Part shown: in pieces, positions 51,146 through 60,900 of the stretch
Layout: each line of letters opens with the position of its first letter
Numbering within the stretch: the stretch's first letter is position 1
NCBI RefSeq assembly: GCF_000368585.1
Contig: NZ_KB849558.1
Location: 538,722 to 602,721, forward strand
DNA from: Acinetobacter venetianus RAG-1 = CIP 110063
GTDB taxonomy: Bacteria; Pseudomonadota; Gammaproteobacteria; Pseudomonadales; Moraxellaceae
Length of the DNA stretch: 64,000 nt
Reading direction: 5' to 3'
Notes under the pieces: model-generated
What the model saw: the letters and a program-made list of their open reading frames with translations, nothing else
The model's database searches: none
What the model was told of the DNA's origin: nothing
Position numbers and translations under genes: made by a program

Positions 51146-51659
51146 GCTTTGTGTTGGTGCGATTGGTGGCATTCTAGCTGTTAGTATCGGCGGTGTTCAA
51201 TGGACCCAAGAGCGCGAAGGTACTGTTCTAAAGCCTTATTACGATTCTGGTCGAGTAGCGACGGTTGGTACAGGTACAACAGTTTACCCAAATGGGCAGA
51301 AAGTAAAAATTACAGATCCACCAATCACTAAAAAACAGGCTACAGAATTCCTTCAGTATCACATGAAAGGTGATTCCACTGTTCTAAATCAATCTTTAAA
51401 AGGCGTGAAGCTATCACAAGATGAATATGACGTTTACGCTGACTTTGTTTACCAGTATGGGCGCAACACATGGCTGAGATCATCGATGCTTCGCAATTTA
51501 AAACAAGCCAAGTATGTTCAAGCATGTAACTCACTTCTTTTATACAAGTACATTACTAAACACGGCAAAAAAGTAGATTGTTCAATTGCTACTAACAAGT
51601 GCTCAGGTGTTTGGAAATGGCAAGTAAAGCGTAATAAAAAATGCTTGGAGGCTCAATAA
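51129..51659 (+). CDS. SAR-type GH24 endolysin
   Basis: This 176-residue protein has a weakly hydrophobic N-terminal helix (about 7-24) that looks like a signal-anchor-release segment. It carries the catalytic set Glu30, Asp39, Thr45 with T4-lysozyme E-8-D-5-T spacing (EREGTVLKPYYDSGRVATVG), and several Cys residues that could regulate activity. It should be exported by Sec, held in the membrane, and released when the holin depolarises it. It cuts the glycan strands of peptidoglycan. Confidence 0.85.
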   Translation: MQNKTKLCVGAIGGILAVSIGGVQWTQEREGTVLKPYYDSGRVATVGTGTTVYPNGQKVKITDPPITKKQATEFLQYHMKGDSTVLNQSLKGVKLSQDEYDVYADFVYQYGRNTWLRSSMLRNLKQAKYVQACNSLLLYKYITKHGKKVDCSIATNKCSGVWKWQVKRNKKCLEAQ

Positions 51660-52168
51660 TGTTACAAATATTTTTAGCCAAATTTTATGAAGCCATCATT
51701 TGTATTTTGATGGCTCTATTCTTGATAGCTTCGATTGGTTTAGGTATCCAGACATGGCGTTTATCAAGCATACAAAGTGACTATGAATTACTTGCTGCAA
51801 AGTATCAAACCGATCTAGCAAAGTCTGAAGCACTTACCGAAAAAGCAAAAGCAGATGCTATTAAAGTTGAAAAAGTGTGGTCTGAAAAAATATTAACTGC
51901 TGAGATTAATCACAATGAACAAATCCAAAAAATACTTGCTGATAGTAATGATGCTAAGTCCTCTATTGATCGCTTGTCAAAGCAAATCAATACAGCCTCA
52001 AGTCGTATGTCCACAGCTACCAAAGAAACCGTTATTGAGTACGCCAATGCCAGCGGTGACGTACTCGAAAAGTGCGTCAATGAATATCGAACAATGGCGC
52101 AACGAGCTGATGAACACGCAGCTGATGCAAAACGATTAAGTGATGCTTGGCCCATAGGTGACTTATGA
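51659..52168 (+). CDS. Rz-type inner-membrane spanin
   Basis: This protein of about 169 residues is read from the ATG after GGAGG. It has an N-terminal transmembrane helix (about 10-32) and a long periplasmic coiled coil (SIQSDYELLAAKYQTDLAKSEALTEKAKADAIKVEKVWSEK...). Together with the embedded Rz1 lipoprotein it would fuse inner and outer membranes at the end of lysis. Confidence 0.8.
   Translation: MLQIFLAKFYEAIICILMALFLIASIGLGIQTWRLSSIQSDYELLAAKYQTDLAKSEALTEKAKADAIKVEKVWSEKILTAEINHNEQIQKILADSNDAKSSIDRLSKQINTASSRMSTATKETVIEYANASGDVLEKCVNEYRTMAQRADEHAADAKRLSDAWPIGDL
51915..52139 (+). CDS. Rz1-type outer-membrane lipoprotein spanin
   Basis: This 74-residue protein lies wholly inside the Rz gene in another frame. 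It has a lipobox LLIAC with Cys21, then a Pro-rich mature part (VVCPQLPKKPLLSTPMPAV), the usual Rz1 layout. The embedded arrangement is classical for lambda-type spanin pairs. Confidence 0.8.
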   Translation: MNKSKKYLLIVMMLSPLLIACQSKSIQPQVVCPQLPKKPLLSTPMPAVTYSKSASMNIEQWRNELMNTQLMQND

Positions 52169-52252
52169 GAAAAAATCATCATTGTAAGCCAAGCCTAATA
52201 AGTAGAATTATCCGTAAAATGTGTAAAGTCCTCTGAGGAGGGCCTTAGTTTC

Positions 52253-52423
52253 TCATCTCAAATAAAAGCCAAGCATCACAACAAACATACCAGGAAGCAT
52301 ACATAAAAAGCCCATCGCATGACTTTCTTGGTAGTTTCTGATGTGTTTATGAAATATATATGGACCAAAGATCATTCCAGAGAAAGCTAGAATGAATCCA
52401 ATAATTATCAAAAATGCAGACAT
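52253..52423 (-). CDS. Very small membrane protein
   Basis: This minus-strand frame of 56 residues (SAFLIIIGFILAFSGMIFGPYIFHKHIRNYQ...GFLCMLPGMFVVMLGFYLR) has two hydrophobic helices. A weak GGAT ribosome site lies ahead of the ATG. It is located between spanin and integrase. The frame is clean but short; it might encode a membrane protein active in the lysogen. Confidence 0.45.
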   Translation of the reverse strand: MSAFLIIIGFILAFSGMIFGPYIFHKHIRNYQESHAMGFLCMLPGMFVVMLGFYLR

Positions 52424-52551
52424 ATTTTTATCCGTTTACATGCTTTCTTATCAAAATTAGTTTTTTATAGTCGATAAACCATTCTACTTAAATGTTTTTC
52501 CTCATGTTAATCCTTTGGGGGCTCATAACCCCTTGGCTCTGAAATTTATGT

Positions 52552-52576
52552 AAAAGCCCTCTTATGAGGGCTTTTT
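52552..52576. terminator. Bidirectional terminator
   Basis: Stem AAAAGCCCTC/GAGGGCTTTT over a 4-nt loop, with T or A runs on both sides, near the convergent 77-residue gene and lysis genes. A second short GGGG/CCCC hairpin lies about 30 nt before. Confidence 0.8.
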
Positions 52577-52584
52577 CTATTCAT

Positions 52585-52818
52585 CTACTCTAGTTCTATT
52601 TGGTGATCATCTTTAGTCACTTTGATTTTTAGTTTTCTAAATTTACGTTTATTGGGATCTAGTGCTGAATTAGCTACCTCTTTGGAAAATGTTGAATCTT
52701 TCATTAAAGCCCCATAGGCTTTATACCCCAAAATAATTCTGTCTGGTTGTCGTCCATTTCTAGAAACATAATGATCAATCATTAGGTTCAATTCATTTAA
52801 AAGACTTGTATCACTCAT
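52585..52818 (-). CDS. Small protein beside integrase
   Basis: This 77-residue protein (SDTSLLNELNLMIDHYVSRNGRQPDRIILGYKAYGALMKDSTFSKEVANS...KLKIKVTKDDHQIELE) is alpha/beta with a basic C-terminus. No family recognised; it lies just downstream of the integrase on the same strand and could be an excisionase or a regulator, without direct evidence. Confidence 0.5.
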   Translation of the reverse strand: MSDTSLLNELNLMIDHYVSRNGRQPDRIILGYKAYGALMKDSTFSKEVANSALDPNKRKFRKLKIKVTKDDHQIELE

Positions 52819-52859
52819 AGTTCTGATGCATCACTTTTAAGAATTTTAGAAAGAATAAT

Positions 52860-54248
52860 TTAATTAAGCCGAGTTTTCAATTGATCAACTTTTGAGAGTG
52901 CTTTTAAGGCATCATCAATATCGACTGGATTTTCAACAACAGATTTTTCCAAGTAATCATGATGCCTTGTTATTTTCTTAAAAGTTCTATTTTTTATCTT
53001 AGAAATGATCTCATCATCCAAAAGTAAATCTTCAATCATATTCATCGCAATTTGAAGATCCTCAAATGATACTTGTACATAACCTTCCGTTACATCAGAG
53101 GATTCCTCTGTAGCATGGTTAACAAGCTTTTTGATTGTATATGAGCCAATGTTTAAGCTATTTGCAACACTTGAAAATGTACGTCTTAAATCATGGTAGG
53201 TAAAACTAATACCAGTGATTTCAGCAATTTTTAGCCTAGCTTTGCTTCTATTAGTAACATGGCCGACTCCTTGGCGAGCTTGGAATACATATTTACCTCC
53301 ACCAGAGCGTTCAAATCGCTTTTGCATTATGTGGAGTAAAGTCTTGCCCATAGGTAAGGTGAGAGGTTCGCCATTCTTTGGATCTACTGAAGTTATTGAG
53401 CCATATTTTAAGTCGACATGTGACCACTCAATTGTTTCAGCTTCTTCACGACGGAAACCAGTCAGCAGTACAGTTAATAAAAAATCTTGATTTGTATAAG
53501 CATTATGGTTCTTGTATTGCTGTCCGACCCATTCAGTCGAGATAACTGCATCTAACCAATCTTTCATTTGATTGTTTCTAATATATCCTTTTCTACGTTT
53601 AATTTTATTCCAAGACTTTTTAGCCTTTAACGTATTTACCGGGTTAGATACATCAATTATGTTTTTATCATTGGCATCAAGATAATGTTCAACAGAAAAG
53701 TTGAAAACAGCTCGAAAGAAACGCATAGCTAAATTTGCACGAGCTTTAGATCGTTTTGAAAGCTCAGCATGTTTTTCTTGAACCATTTTACGAGAAATAT
53801 CTATTAATTTTATGTCTCGCCAATCAATTAAATAGTCTTTAACGCATTGCTCATAATCATCTAATGTATTTTTACTTAATTCACGCTCAGTTTTGTAGGC
53901 AGTGTAGGCATCTAAGAGGGTAGGTTGCTGGTCTGCTTTTGCATAATCAGCAAACATTTCTTTGCGCTCTTGCTGCTTTTGTTTATTAGGGTTGATTCCT
54001 TGTGACATTAATCCTAATAAATGGCTGGCTTTGTCGCGGGCTTGGGTAGGTGTAATTTCGCCATGTTTACCGACAGTCACACGTACAGAAGATTTACCTA
54101 CACGACGTTCTACAACATACACTTTGATATTTGTGACACGTAATGCAAAGCCGATAAGCTCCGAATCCCTATAGATAACTTGCTTATCAGGGGATAAGGG
54201 CAAAGAATCAACAAATGTTTTTGTTAGCTTTGTTCTTTCAGATGTCAT
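52860..54248 (-). CDS. int: Tyrosine integrase, P4 type
   Basis: This 462-residue protein's N-terminal arm-binding domain (DUF4102 type) has LTKTFVDSLPLSPDKQVIYRDSELIGFALRVT. A core-binding domain follows at about 110-215. The catalytic domain has the tyrosine recombinase Arg in LLTGFRREEAETIEWSHVD, the HDLRRTF box, the His in the NHATEES region, and Tyr in VTEGYVQ. It should integrate and excise the prophage by site-specific recombination. Upstream direct repeats and an adjacent tRNA suit its arm and core sites. Confidence 0.9.
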   Translation of the reverse strand: MTSERTKLTKTFVDSLPLSPDKQVIYRDSELIGFALRVTNIKVYVVERRVGKSSVRVTVGKHGEITPTQARDKASHLLGLMSQGINPNKQKQQERKEMFADYAKADQQPTLLDAYTAYKTERELSKNTLDDYEQCVKDYLIDWRDIKLIDISRKMVQEKHAELSKRSKARANLAMRFFRAVFNFSVEHYLDANDKNIIDVSNPVNTLKAKKSWNKIKRRKGYIRNNQMKDWLDAVISTEWVGQQYKNHNAYTNQDFLLTVLLTGFRREEAETIEWSHVDLKYGSITSVDPKNGEPLTLPMGKTLLHIMQKRFERSGGGKYVFQARQGVGHVTNRSKARLKIAEITGISFTYHDLRRTFSSVANSLNIGSYTIKKLVNHATEESSDVTEGYVQVSFEDLQIAMNMIEDLLLDDEIISKIKNRTFKKITRHHDYLEKSVVENPVDIDDALKALSKVDQLKTRLN

Positions 54249-54269
54249 GGTGTATGATCACGTCTGTTT

Positions 54270-54324
54270 GCAATAACTCGCAATAACATACAATATTTTT
54301 AGATGCCTACATAGTGCCTACATA
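54270..54324. promoter_or_regulatory. Direct repeats upstream of integrase, possible arm sites
   Basis: Two tandem GCAATAAC copies (54270-54277, 54280-54287) and two TGCCTACATA copies (54304-54313, 54315-54324) sit between the integrase start and the tRNA. Such short direct repeats are typical of integrase arm-binding sites, though the attachment core is not identified. Confidence 0.45.
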
Positions 54325-54405
54325 AAATGATATTGCAAAGCAAAAAAATATTATGTAGAATCGGTATCAAGTTAAAGCATTGTATTAATTGTAATTAACT
54401 TTATA

Positions 54406-54482
<77 letters not shown>

Positions 54483-54489
54483 TATATCG

Positions 54490-54522
54490 AACCCTCTAAA
54501 TCATGAGTTTAGAGGGTTTTTC
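54490..54522 (+). terminator. Terminator of tRNA transcript
   Basis: Stem AACCCTCTAAA/TTTAGAGGGTT and a T-run, 8 nt after the CCA end. Confidence 0.85.
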
Positions 54523-54606
54523 AATGGAAAAAATAAGAAAAACAGTTTAGACCAACGGTCTATTTGATGGTCCATCAGTTCAAAAATCCGATGGTCTAAT
54601 TTATGG

Positions 54607-55083
54607 TCAAACCTCTTCTAAATTCGACATTTCCGCAAGTTCATTTGCTAATTGCTCAGCCTGTTCTATAACCGTTTCAGTCGCTAATAATGCCATATCA
54701 GGTGGGTATCCTATTTTTTTAGCAACCGTTTCACAATTACTCTTAGCTTTGCCCGTGCTGCTTCTTTAATTGTCCAATCCAACGTGACATTTTGGCGAAT
54801 GGATTCAGTAAGTACCACTGCAAATTCTCTGAGGATATCTTTTTACCTGAGTCCTCTTGCATTATCATTTTCAGCGACAGCAGAGTAAAAGGCATACTCG
54901 TATTCAGTTAGATTGCTTTCAGCAGCAAGCTTGTCAGACTCCAAAATGGTCTTTACAAGCTTGATGAGTTCATCAATCACTTCAGCAGCAGTAAATATTT
55001 TATTCTAATTTTAATGGCAGTACTTAGCATATCCACGAGCTTCTTGCTTTGGGTTACGCTAGGTTGACCTCTTATTTTGATTT
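54607..55083 (-). pseudogene. Remnant of the C-terminus of a type I restriction HsdR
   Basis: In minus frames the DNA gives QSKKLVDMLSTAIK (other frame), then TAAEVIDELIKLVKTILESDKLAAESNLTEYEYAFYSAVAENDNARGLR-stop-KDILREFAVVLTESIRQNVTLDWTIKEAARAKLRVIVKRLLKKIGYPPDMALLATETVIEQAEQLANELAEM. This is the DUF3387-type end of HsdR (DW..+E, RAKLR..VKRLL+K.GYPPD). It carries a frameshift near the start and a TAA in place of a Gln codon, and the main part of the gene is missing. It fills most of the gap after the tRNA. Confidence 0.8.
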
Positions 55084-55193
55084 CATCAGTTTATTGATTT
55101 TAAATTATCAAATTTTTGTTCATAGTTGAATTATAATGGCTATTAATTAGTTTAAAATTGATTAGAAAAACAAACAGTTCGGATCTGTAATTA

Positions 55194-55541
55194 ATGAATA
55201 GACTTTATATTATTTTAGGTGTTGTAGTCCTTTTAATGATCGTGATTGTTTGGAAAACGAATTCTGAACGGATAGCACGAGAACAAGAATATCAACAAAA
55301 AGCTGTACAACATATGCAAAAAATGGCTGAACTCGAAACTGAACGCCGAGCGAAACTAGCTCAGGAAGCTATCGATAGAGAAAGAAAAGAGCGACAACGT
55401 ATAGATGAAAATGCTAAGGCTAAACTTGAATCAGAAAAATACATGCAATATGAATGGCAAGCTGAAGAAGATGGTTATTCAGAAAATCAGCATTTAATTG
55501 AACAGGAATCTTTAAGATATTTCTATGATCCTGATTATTAA
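55194..55541 (+). CDS. Single-pass membrane protein with charged coiled coil
   Basis: This 115-residue protein has an N-terminal transmembrane helix (MNRLYIILGVVVLLMIVIVW) and a long Glu/Arg/Lys-rich coiled coil (ERIAREQEYQQKAVQHMQKMAELETERRAKLAQEAIDRERKERQRI). Unknown function; possibly a small envelope or division-related factor. It lies in the host region, between the hsdR remnant and an IS element, and keeps an intact frame. Confidence 0.6.
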   Translation: MNRLYIILGVVVLLMIVIVWKTNSERIAREQEYQQKAVQHMQKMAELETERRAKLAQEAIDRERKERQRIDENAKAKLESEKYMQYEWQAEEDGYSENQHLIEQESLRYFYDPDY

Positions 55542-55696
55542 TGTTTAGAAATAGCTGATTTAGCCTTAATTAGGTAAGAACCATTTCGGTATGGTTTTAA
55601 GAAGTTTTAGAATTTTTTCAGAATCTATGCTCTAAAATAAGTTTAGATTAATGAAATAATTGTTTTAAGTTTGATTGTCGTTTAACAAGAATTTGA

Positions 55697-55705
55697 TAGC
55701 GAAAG
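55697..55705. repeat. Left 9-bp target duplication of the IS
   Basis: TAGCGAAAG, matched exactly by 56745-56753 on the other side of the element. Confidence 0.9.
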
Positions 55706-56744
55706 GACTTTGTTGCACAAACCTTATAAAGGCTGATTTCACCAAGTCCTACCAAATTCAAGGCACAACTTGGGTGTGAGGTCTGCCTAATTCCGTAAAT
55801 TTATTTAATACTGCCACACGTGCATGAATCTCATTCACTTGGCTTTGAAAGTTCCTAGCATTGAGTTTATCGCCCAATAATTTGATGCAATGCATCTTAG
55901 TTTCAACCAAACTGCGCCGATGATAGCCAGACCACTTTTTCCAAAGCGTTCTTCCTAGACCTTTGACTGTTTTCAATAGTTCATTTCTTTCTAAAGATCC
56001 CAATTTCTTATCTTTCCATGGCCTTGCATTTTTTCTTGGAGGAATTACGGCATGTGCATGACGATCTGAAATCACTTGTCTGCACAATTTCGTGTCATAG
56101 GCTCCATCGGTATAGACAGAGTCAATGAGTTCATCAGATGGGATTTGATTTAGCAGATCACCCAAGACTTGTGAATCACTGACATTATTTGTTGTGAGCT
56201 GCACGGCTCGTATTTGCAAGGTTTTAGCATCTATACCAATATGTAGTTTACGCCATTGCCGACGATATTCAGGCTGATGTTTCTTGCGTTTCCATTCGCC
56301 TTCGCCTAAAAACTTTAAGCCAGTTGAGTCTACCAATAGATGTAGTCCCTCATGACTTTTTTGATAGCTTATCGCAATATCAATATGCTTTTGTCGTCTA
56401 CAGAGGGTGGAGTAATCTGGTGCTGTCCAATTTAATCCACTGAGTTGAATAATGCTTTGCACAAAACCTGTGACCATACGCAAAGAAAGTCGAAAGATAG
56501 ATTTGATCATCAAACAGCACTGAATTGCTGTATCAGAATAGGTTTGATTTCTTCCATGTTTAGCTTGTGGTTGAGCATACCATTGAGTCAGGGGATCGAA
56601 CCAAATTGAAATATTTCCTCGCTTGATTAAAGCTTGGTTATACGAGGACCAATTGGTTGTACGGTAGATTTTAGGGACAGGCTTCTTCATCTGGAAATTA
56701 TATTGCTAAAGAAACCTTCAAGAATAGCTTTGAGCAACAAAGCC
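55706..56744 (-). mobile_element. IS5-family insertion sequence, intact
   Basis: The 1039-bp element carries imperfect inverted terminal repeats (left GACTTTGTTGCACAAA, right on the opposite strand GGCTTTGTTGCTCAAA) and a perfect 9-bp target duplication TAGCGAAAG. One transposase gene fills it. The 9-bp duplication and inverted-repeat sequence fit the IS903-like group of the IS5 family. Retained identical duplications suggest recent insertion without later rearrangement. Confidence 0.85.
55758..56690 (-). CDS. IS5-family DDE transposase
   Basis: This 310-residue protein begins MKKPVPKIYRTTNWSSYNQALIKRGNISIWFD. The catalytic triad is Asp121 (LLVDSTGLK), Asp195 (SVYTDGAYD) and Glu263 (SLVETKMHC), with the expected basic loop around RRSLVETKMH. 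It occupies nearly all of the element. The frame has no stop or shift, so it should be active. Confidence 0.9.
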   Translation of the reverse strand: MKKPVPKIYRTTNWSSYNQALIKRGNISIWFDPLTQWYAQPQAKHGRNQTYSDTAIQCCLMIKSIFRLSLRMVTGFVQSIIQLSGLNWTAPDYSTLCRRQKHIDIAISYQKSHEGLHLLVDSTGLKFLGEGEWKRKKHQPEYRRQWRKLHIGIDAKTLQIRAVQLTTNNVSDSQVLGDLLNQIPSDELIDSVYTDGAYDTKLCRQVISDRHAHAVIPPRKNARPWKDKKLGSLERNELLKTVKGLGRTLWKKWSGYHRRSLVETKMHCIKLLGDKLNARNFQSQVNEIHARVAVLNKFTELGRPHTQVVP

Positions 56745-56753
56745 TAGCGAAAG
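56745..56753. repeat. Right 9-bp target duplication of the IS
   Basis: TAGCGAAAG, identical to the copy at 55697-55705, directly outside the right terminal repeat. Confidence 0.9.
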
Positions 56754-56812
56754 TAGGCTCTAAGGCTCAAAATACAACTGAAAAGATTGTTGCATGAGCC
56801 TTATATCATTCA

Positions 56813-57916
56813 TCATTGATAATACTGATGTACTTTCCAAAAAGCACTATCTAACCATCGTTGTTCCTCTTTATATAATGAATATCTTCGGTGTTCATAT
56901 ACTTTAATAATCTTTTGGAATTCTTTTAAATAATTGCTTTCTAGCGTTATTTTTTGCTCAGCAGATAAAATATGTTCAGAAGCTTTTATTGCAGTATAAA
57001 TTGCATTGAATAGGCCTTGTCCTGCGATTGGATCAAAAGCCAATAACGCATCACCACAAGCAACCCAACCTTCACCAGAGTTTTCGGGCGACCAAGTTGT
57101 GCGAACATCATGAGCGTAAATATCAGCGCTTAACCCTAATTGACCTAGAAGATCAGTAATACCACTTTTTTTATTAATTATGTCATCCCAATGCGATGCA
57201 TGATTCCTTAGATTAAATGCAAATTTAGGAAGAGTATGAAAACCTAACACCCATTTTTCCTCAGAGATTTTTCCTGCATATAACCATCCACTTTCATTGG
57301 ATGAAATTATTGTTTTATTCAGTGATATGTTTTTCTCAGGTACACAGGTACGATAAAGGGCTACTAAAGGAGCTCCTCGATACCGTTGAACACCTAGTAA
57401 TTTAAGAATCTTAGCGCTGCGGCCTGTCGCATCGATAATCCATTTTGAAGTAATAAGCATTTTACCGTCTAAGGTAATTTTCCATAGACCATTCTGTTTG
57501 GTTAAATTTGTGATATTCGCGTTCAGATGTGTAATGTTTTTCAGTTGAATATATTGTTTTAAGAGCGTATCAAATCGTTGACGATCAATTCGAAGACCTA
57601 AGCCATAAGGATCATGAATAGCATCTGTTATAGATGCTTGTTCAGTTCCCCAAAAAGCCATATTTCCTGTGACTTTTGGGGGGAAAGAATTATTGTCATT
57701 TGAAGTATTTAGCAGTGTTTCAACCAGCTCTTTAAGACCTAACTTCAGAAGTAGTCGAATTGCTGCCCCAGCTAAGGTTTCTCCAAATTTATGCATTTGA
57801 TGATTTGGGCTACCAATTATAATTACTGATAGCCCAGCTAAAGCGAGCTGCCTTGCTGCAATCATACCAGAAGGGCCGTTACCAGCTACGCACACATCAC
57901 AATCATAATTGAGCAT
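56813..57916 (-). CDS. LodB-like FAD-dependent oxidoreductase
   Basis: This 367-residue protein has an N-terminal Rossmann motif with AGNGPSGMIAARQLALAGLSVIII (about 12-37). The second FAD motif is GWVACGDALLAFDPIAGQGLFNAIYTA, typical of flavin monooxygenases and halogenase-like enzymes. It is coded on the same strand directly behind a LodA/GoxA-type oxidase, with TAA and ATG adjoining. In known Lod and Gox pairs the flavoprotein is required for making the tryptophylquinone cofactor of its oxidase, so that is the expected role. Confidence 0.8.
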   Translation of the reverse strand: MLNYDCDVCVAGNGPSGMIAARQLALAGLSVIIIGSPNHQMHKFGETLAGAAIRLLLKLGLKELVETLLNTSNDNNSFPPKVTGNMAFWGTEQASITDAIHDPYGLGLRIDRQRFDTLLKQYIQLKNITHLNANITNLTKQNGLWKITLDGKMLITSKWIIDATGRSAKILKLLGVQRYRGAPLVALYRTCVPEKNISLNKTIISSNESGWLYAGKISEEKWVLGFHTLPKFAFNLRNHASHWDDIINKKSGITDLLGQLGLSADIYAHDVRTTWSPENSGEGWVACGDALLAFDPIAGQGLFNAIYTAIKASEHILSAEQKITLESNYLKEFQKIIKVYEHRRYSLYKEEQRWLDSAFWKVHQYYQ

Positions 57917-60900
57917 TTAACGTTTCTGAACTCTTACTGCTCTAAACGCGAGTAGTTGTTCATGACTAGCCCAACCTGCTTTATCGAGATTTGTCAGTGG
58001 TTTAGTGCTACTTTCGAGTAAATGTGTTGCATATTCAGCAGCAGCTTTTAATTTTCCTGCTATTAACGTTTCAACATATAGATATTCGGGAATATCTGGA
58101 TCATCTTTAATGCCTTCACGAACCTCAACAATACCAAGTTCATTGAAGTGTGCAACCATACGCATCATAACGTCTGCCGTATTTGCATCTTGAATGGCTC
58201 TTAACCAACTACGTCGTTGATTAAAGGCTGCAATCCGTTCTTCTCTAGGCAAATCTAGATTAATAACCTTTTGATAATCTTGTTCTGTTAACACTTGATT
58301 GGGAACACGGGCAGCCCAGAATGTAGGTAGATAAGGATCAAAGTCAGGATCGTAGCCCGAACGGCAGAATGCTGTATCTCCTTGCCAAGGAATTGCCATC
58401 CAACGAGTGATACTTCCTGGTATTTGAGCATAAAGTGGCCCATCTACTTGTTGAACTTTGATAGGTGTCATCGTAGCACCATAATCTGGTTCAGGATCAG
58501 AATCTGAACGTCGTCTGATTCTAAAAGGTGAACTATACATACTGGCGTGACGCATAGGCCATGTCATTTCACATCCAGGATGGAAAGTGTCAGCTAAACA
58601 ATAATGCAATGCTGCTTTATCGAGCGTATGTGGTTGGTCTTTTAGTGGAACTTGGTCAAAAGAGCTGAAGCCTTTTAGCTCTTGATCTGACCAATCATCA
58701 ATGAAGTTCCCTTCAACCCAATGATGTAGTAAGCCTTCTTGTAGCCCAGTCATGGTCAACATATTACCTGTACCATTTTCTGGAAAACTACCAAAAGCAT
58801 CACCATAAATCCAAGGCCAAATATGTGGCCATTGAACTGGCTCTGCTACAACTGGTCTTGATGGTCTGAAGTTATGAAAGATTGCTCGGCGAAGTTCGCT
58901 ATAAGGGTCTGCTTGATTTAGATCTTTGGGTTTGTATGACAACTTGGCGAGTAACTGCGGATTGCTAAAATCCATAGGGCAGCCTTTACCAAAATAAGCT
59001 GCAAAACCTTTATTCACCCATTGAAGCCCACCCAAACGATTTAATAATGGCAAAATATCATCGGTAAATGATGGTTTTTCTGGCATTGTCATCCAGCCAG
59101 CATTTACGTATACATCGCACATCAAGTCATACATCGTACGCCAACTGATGACATCAGGTGCATAATTGGGTGGTGCGACAACAACCCAAGCAGATTCAAC
59201 TGGGATACTTACACCATTGATTTTTACGGTCGCATCAACAGTACCATCTGAGGTGTCATCGTACCAATCATTTGCATTATTAAAGCTTGGCGGATTATCT
59301 GGATCGAATACTGGTGCATTGGTTGGTGATGCAGACTTTCCATGTCCACCTAAAAATAGTAGTCTCCCATTTTCATCAGTTTGTATTTCACCTAAGGGCA
59401 CAGTAACAGGCTGATCAGATGCAGCTTGAAATGTTCCTGTATCAAAGCGATGCTCAGCACCACCTGAAATATTTCGACCACAAATACTTCTTGGACCTGG
59501 ATCAATTGCTAATTTAATTCGATTTTCTGCTTTGACTTTAGGGTTGCGTAAAGCAAATGCATTGTCTGGTGCATTGACAGCCTCAGGTATATCTAGCGCA
59601 TATTGAAACTCATACCATTGAGATTTGCGGTTGGCAACATGCACGGTCCAAACGATGTCTGCATTATCTGGGGTCAGTTCACGGACAACTTCACCAGCTG
59701 CATTGTATCCATAGAGTCGAAAACGAGCCGCTTGTCTTTTAATAGCGCCCGTTGAGTCTCGGTAAAAATTTGGTTGCTGATTAAGATCAGCAGGGGCATC
59801 AACTATTTCAGGCCCAATGAAAAACTCATTTTCACTATCGCCTACTCGAGCGATACCAATCGCTGGATGTATTGCTGCACGGACAATATGAGTATCGACA
59901 CAGGCAGCAGGTGAAATAAGTGGACGAGGGGAGTTTGGTTCACCTAAAGGTATTCCATTTACATTACGTCTTAATTCAGCAGAAGCTGCATAAACCACAC
60001 GCCTAGCATCGGCAATAGAACCAACAGGTTCATGATCGGCTGTTACGCGCCATATGTTCATGGCAAGATTTTCACCATACTCAGCTTGACCGCGAGCTTC
60101 TATATCTTGAATAGGGATAACAATATCAGCGACATGAATAGGTGGGCTCAAATCTTCTGACCAGACAACAGTTGCTTGATCTAATGGCATTTGGTCTGGA
60201 TCAGTTCTTAATTGAATCATAAAGCGGAATCGCGCTTCTGATTTTTTTAACCGAGCAACTAAATCCGCACCTAAATAAGAAGGGTCATTGGGAGAGTGAT
60301 TTGGTGGATCAAGATAAAAGTTGGGTTCTAATTTATATTTAACGAACTGGCTCTCACCAAATTTAAAAGGTAAGCCACTCCAATATGCCGAAGATAAAAC
60401 ACTGGCAACTGGTTTTGCCATTGCATCAAGTAATTCAGAGGTTTTTGGATGATCTTTTAAGTAGGGATCATAGTTGCCATCAACAACGCCAGCCTTCGTG
60501 AATTCACACATGTCTTTAGCCGTATCGACGAAGAATGCATCGAAGTTCTGCATGAGGAAGTCAAAAGTACCTGCATCGGGATTTCCTAGTAGCTTTTTAC
60601 CATCAACTTCAAATAGTTTGATGCCTATTCCTAAAGTAGATTTGAAATCAGTACTGGTAGGCGTAGTATCTGATGAGAATCGAATCCATGTTGGATAGCG
60701 TTTACCTAAATGAGCAAATAATCCAATACGTAAGTTTTCTGGTAAATCTTCTCGAATAATAAATTCAGCAGCAGCTATGCCATGCGGTTTTAAAAAAACA
60801 GGTCGCATAGCAGGGCACTGACCTTTGCCGATTCTCCCCGCTTGTACCATATCGACAAACATTGTTTTTAGCGATTCGATGGGATCTGTACTGCAATCAA

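Noticed and set aside
51910..52182. 90-residue minus-strand frame over the spanin genes
   Set aside because: It is antisense to both Rz and Rz1, which account for the region, and has no start signal.
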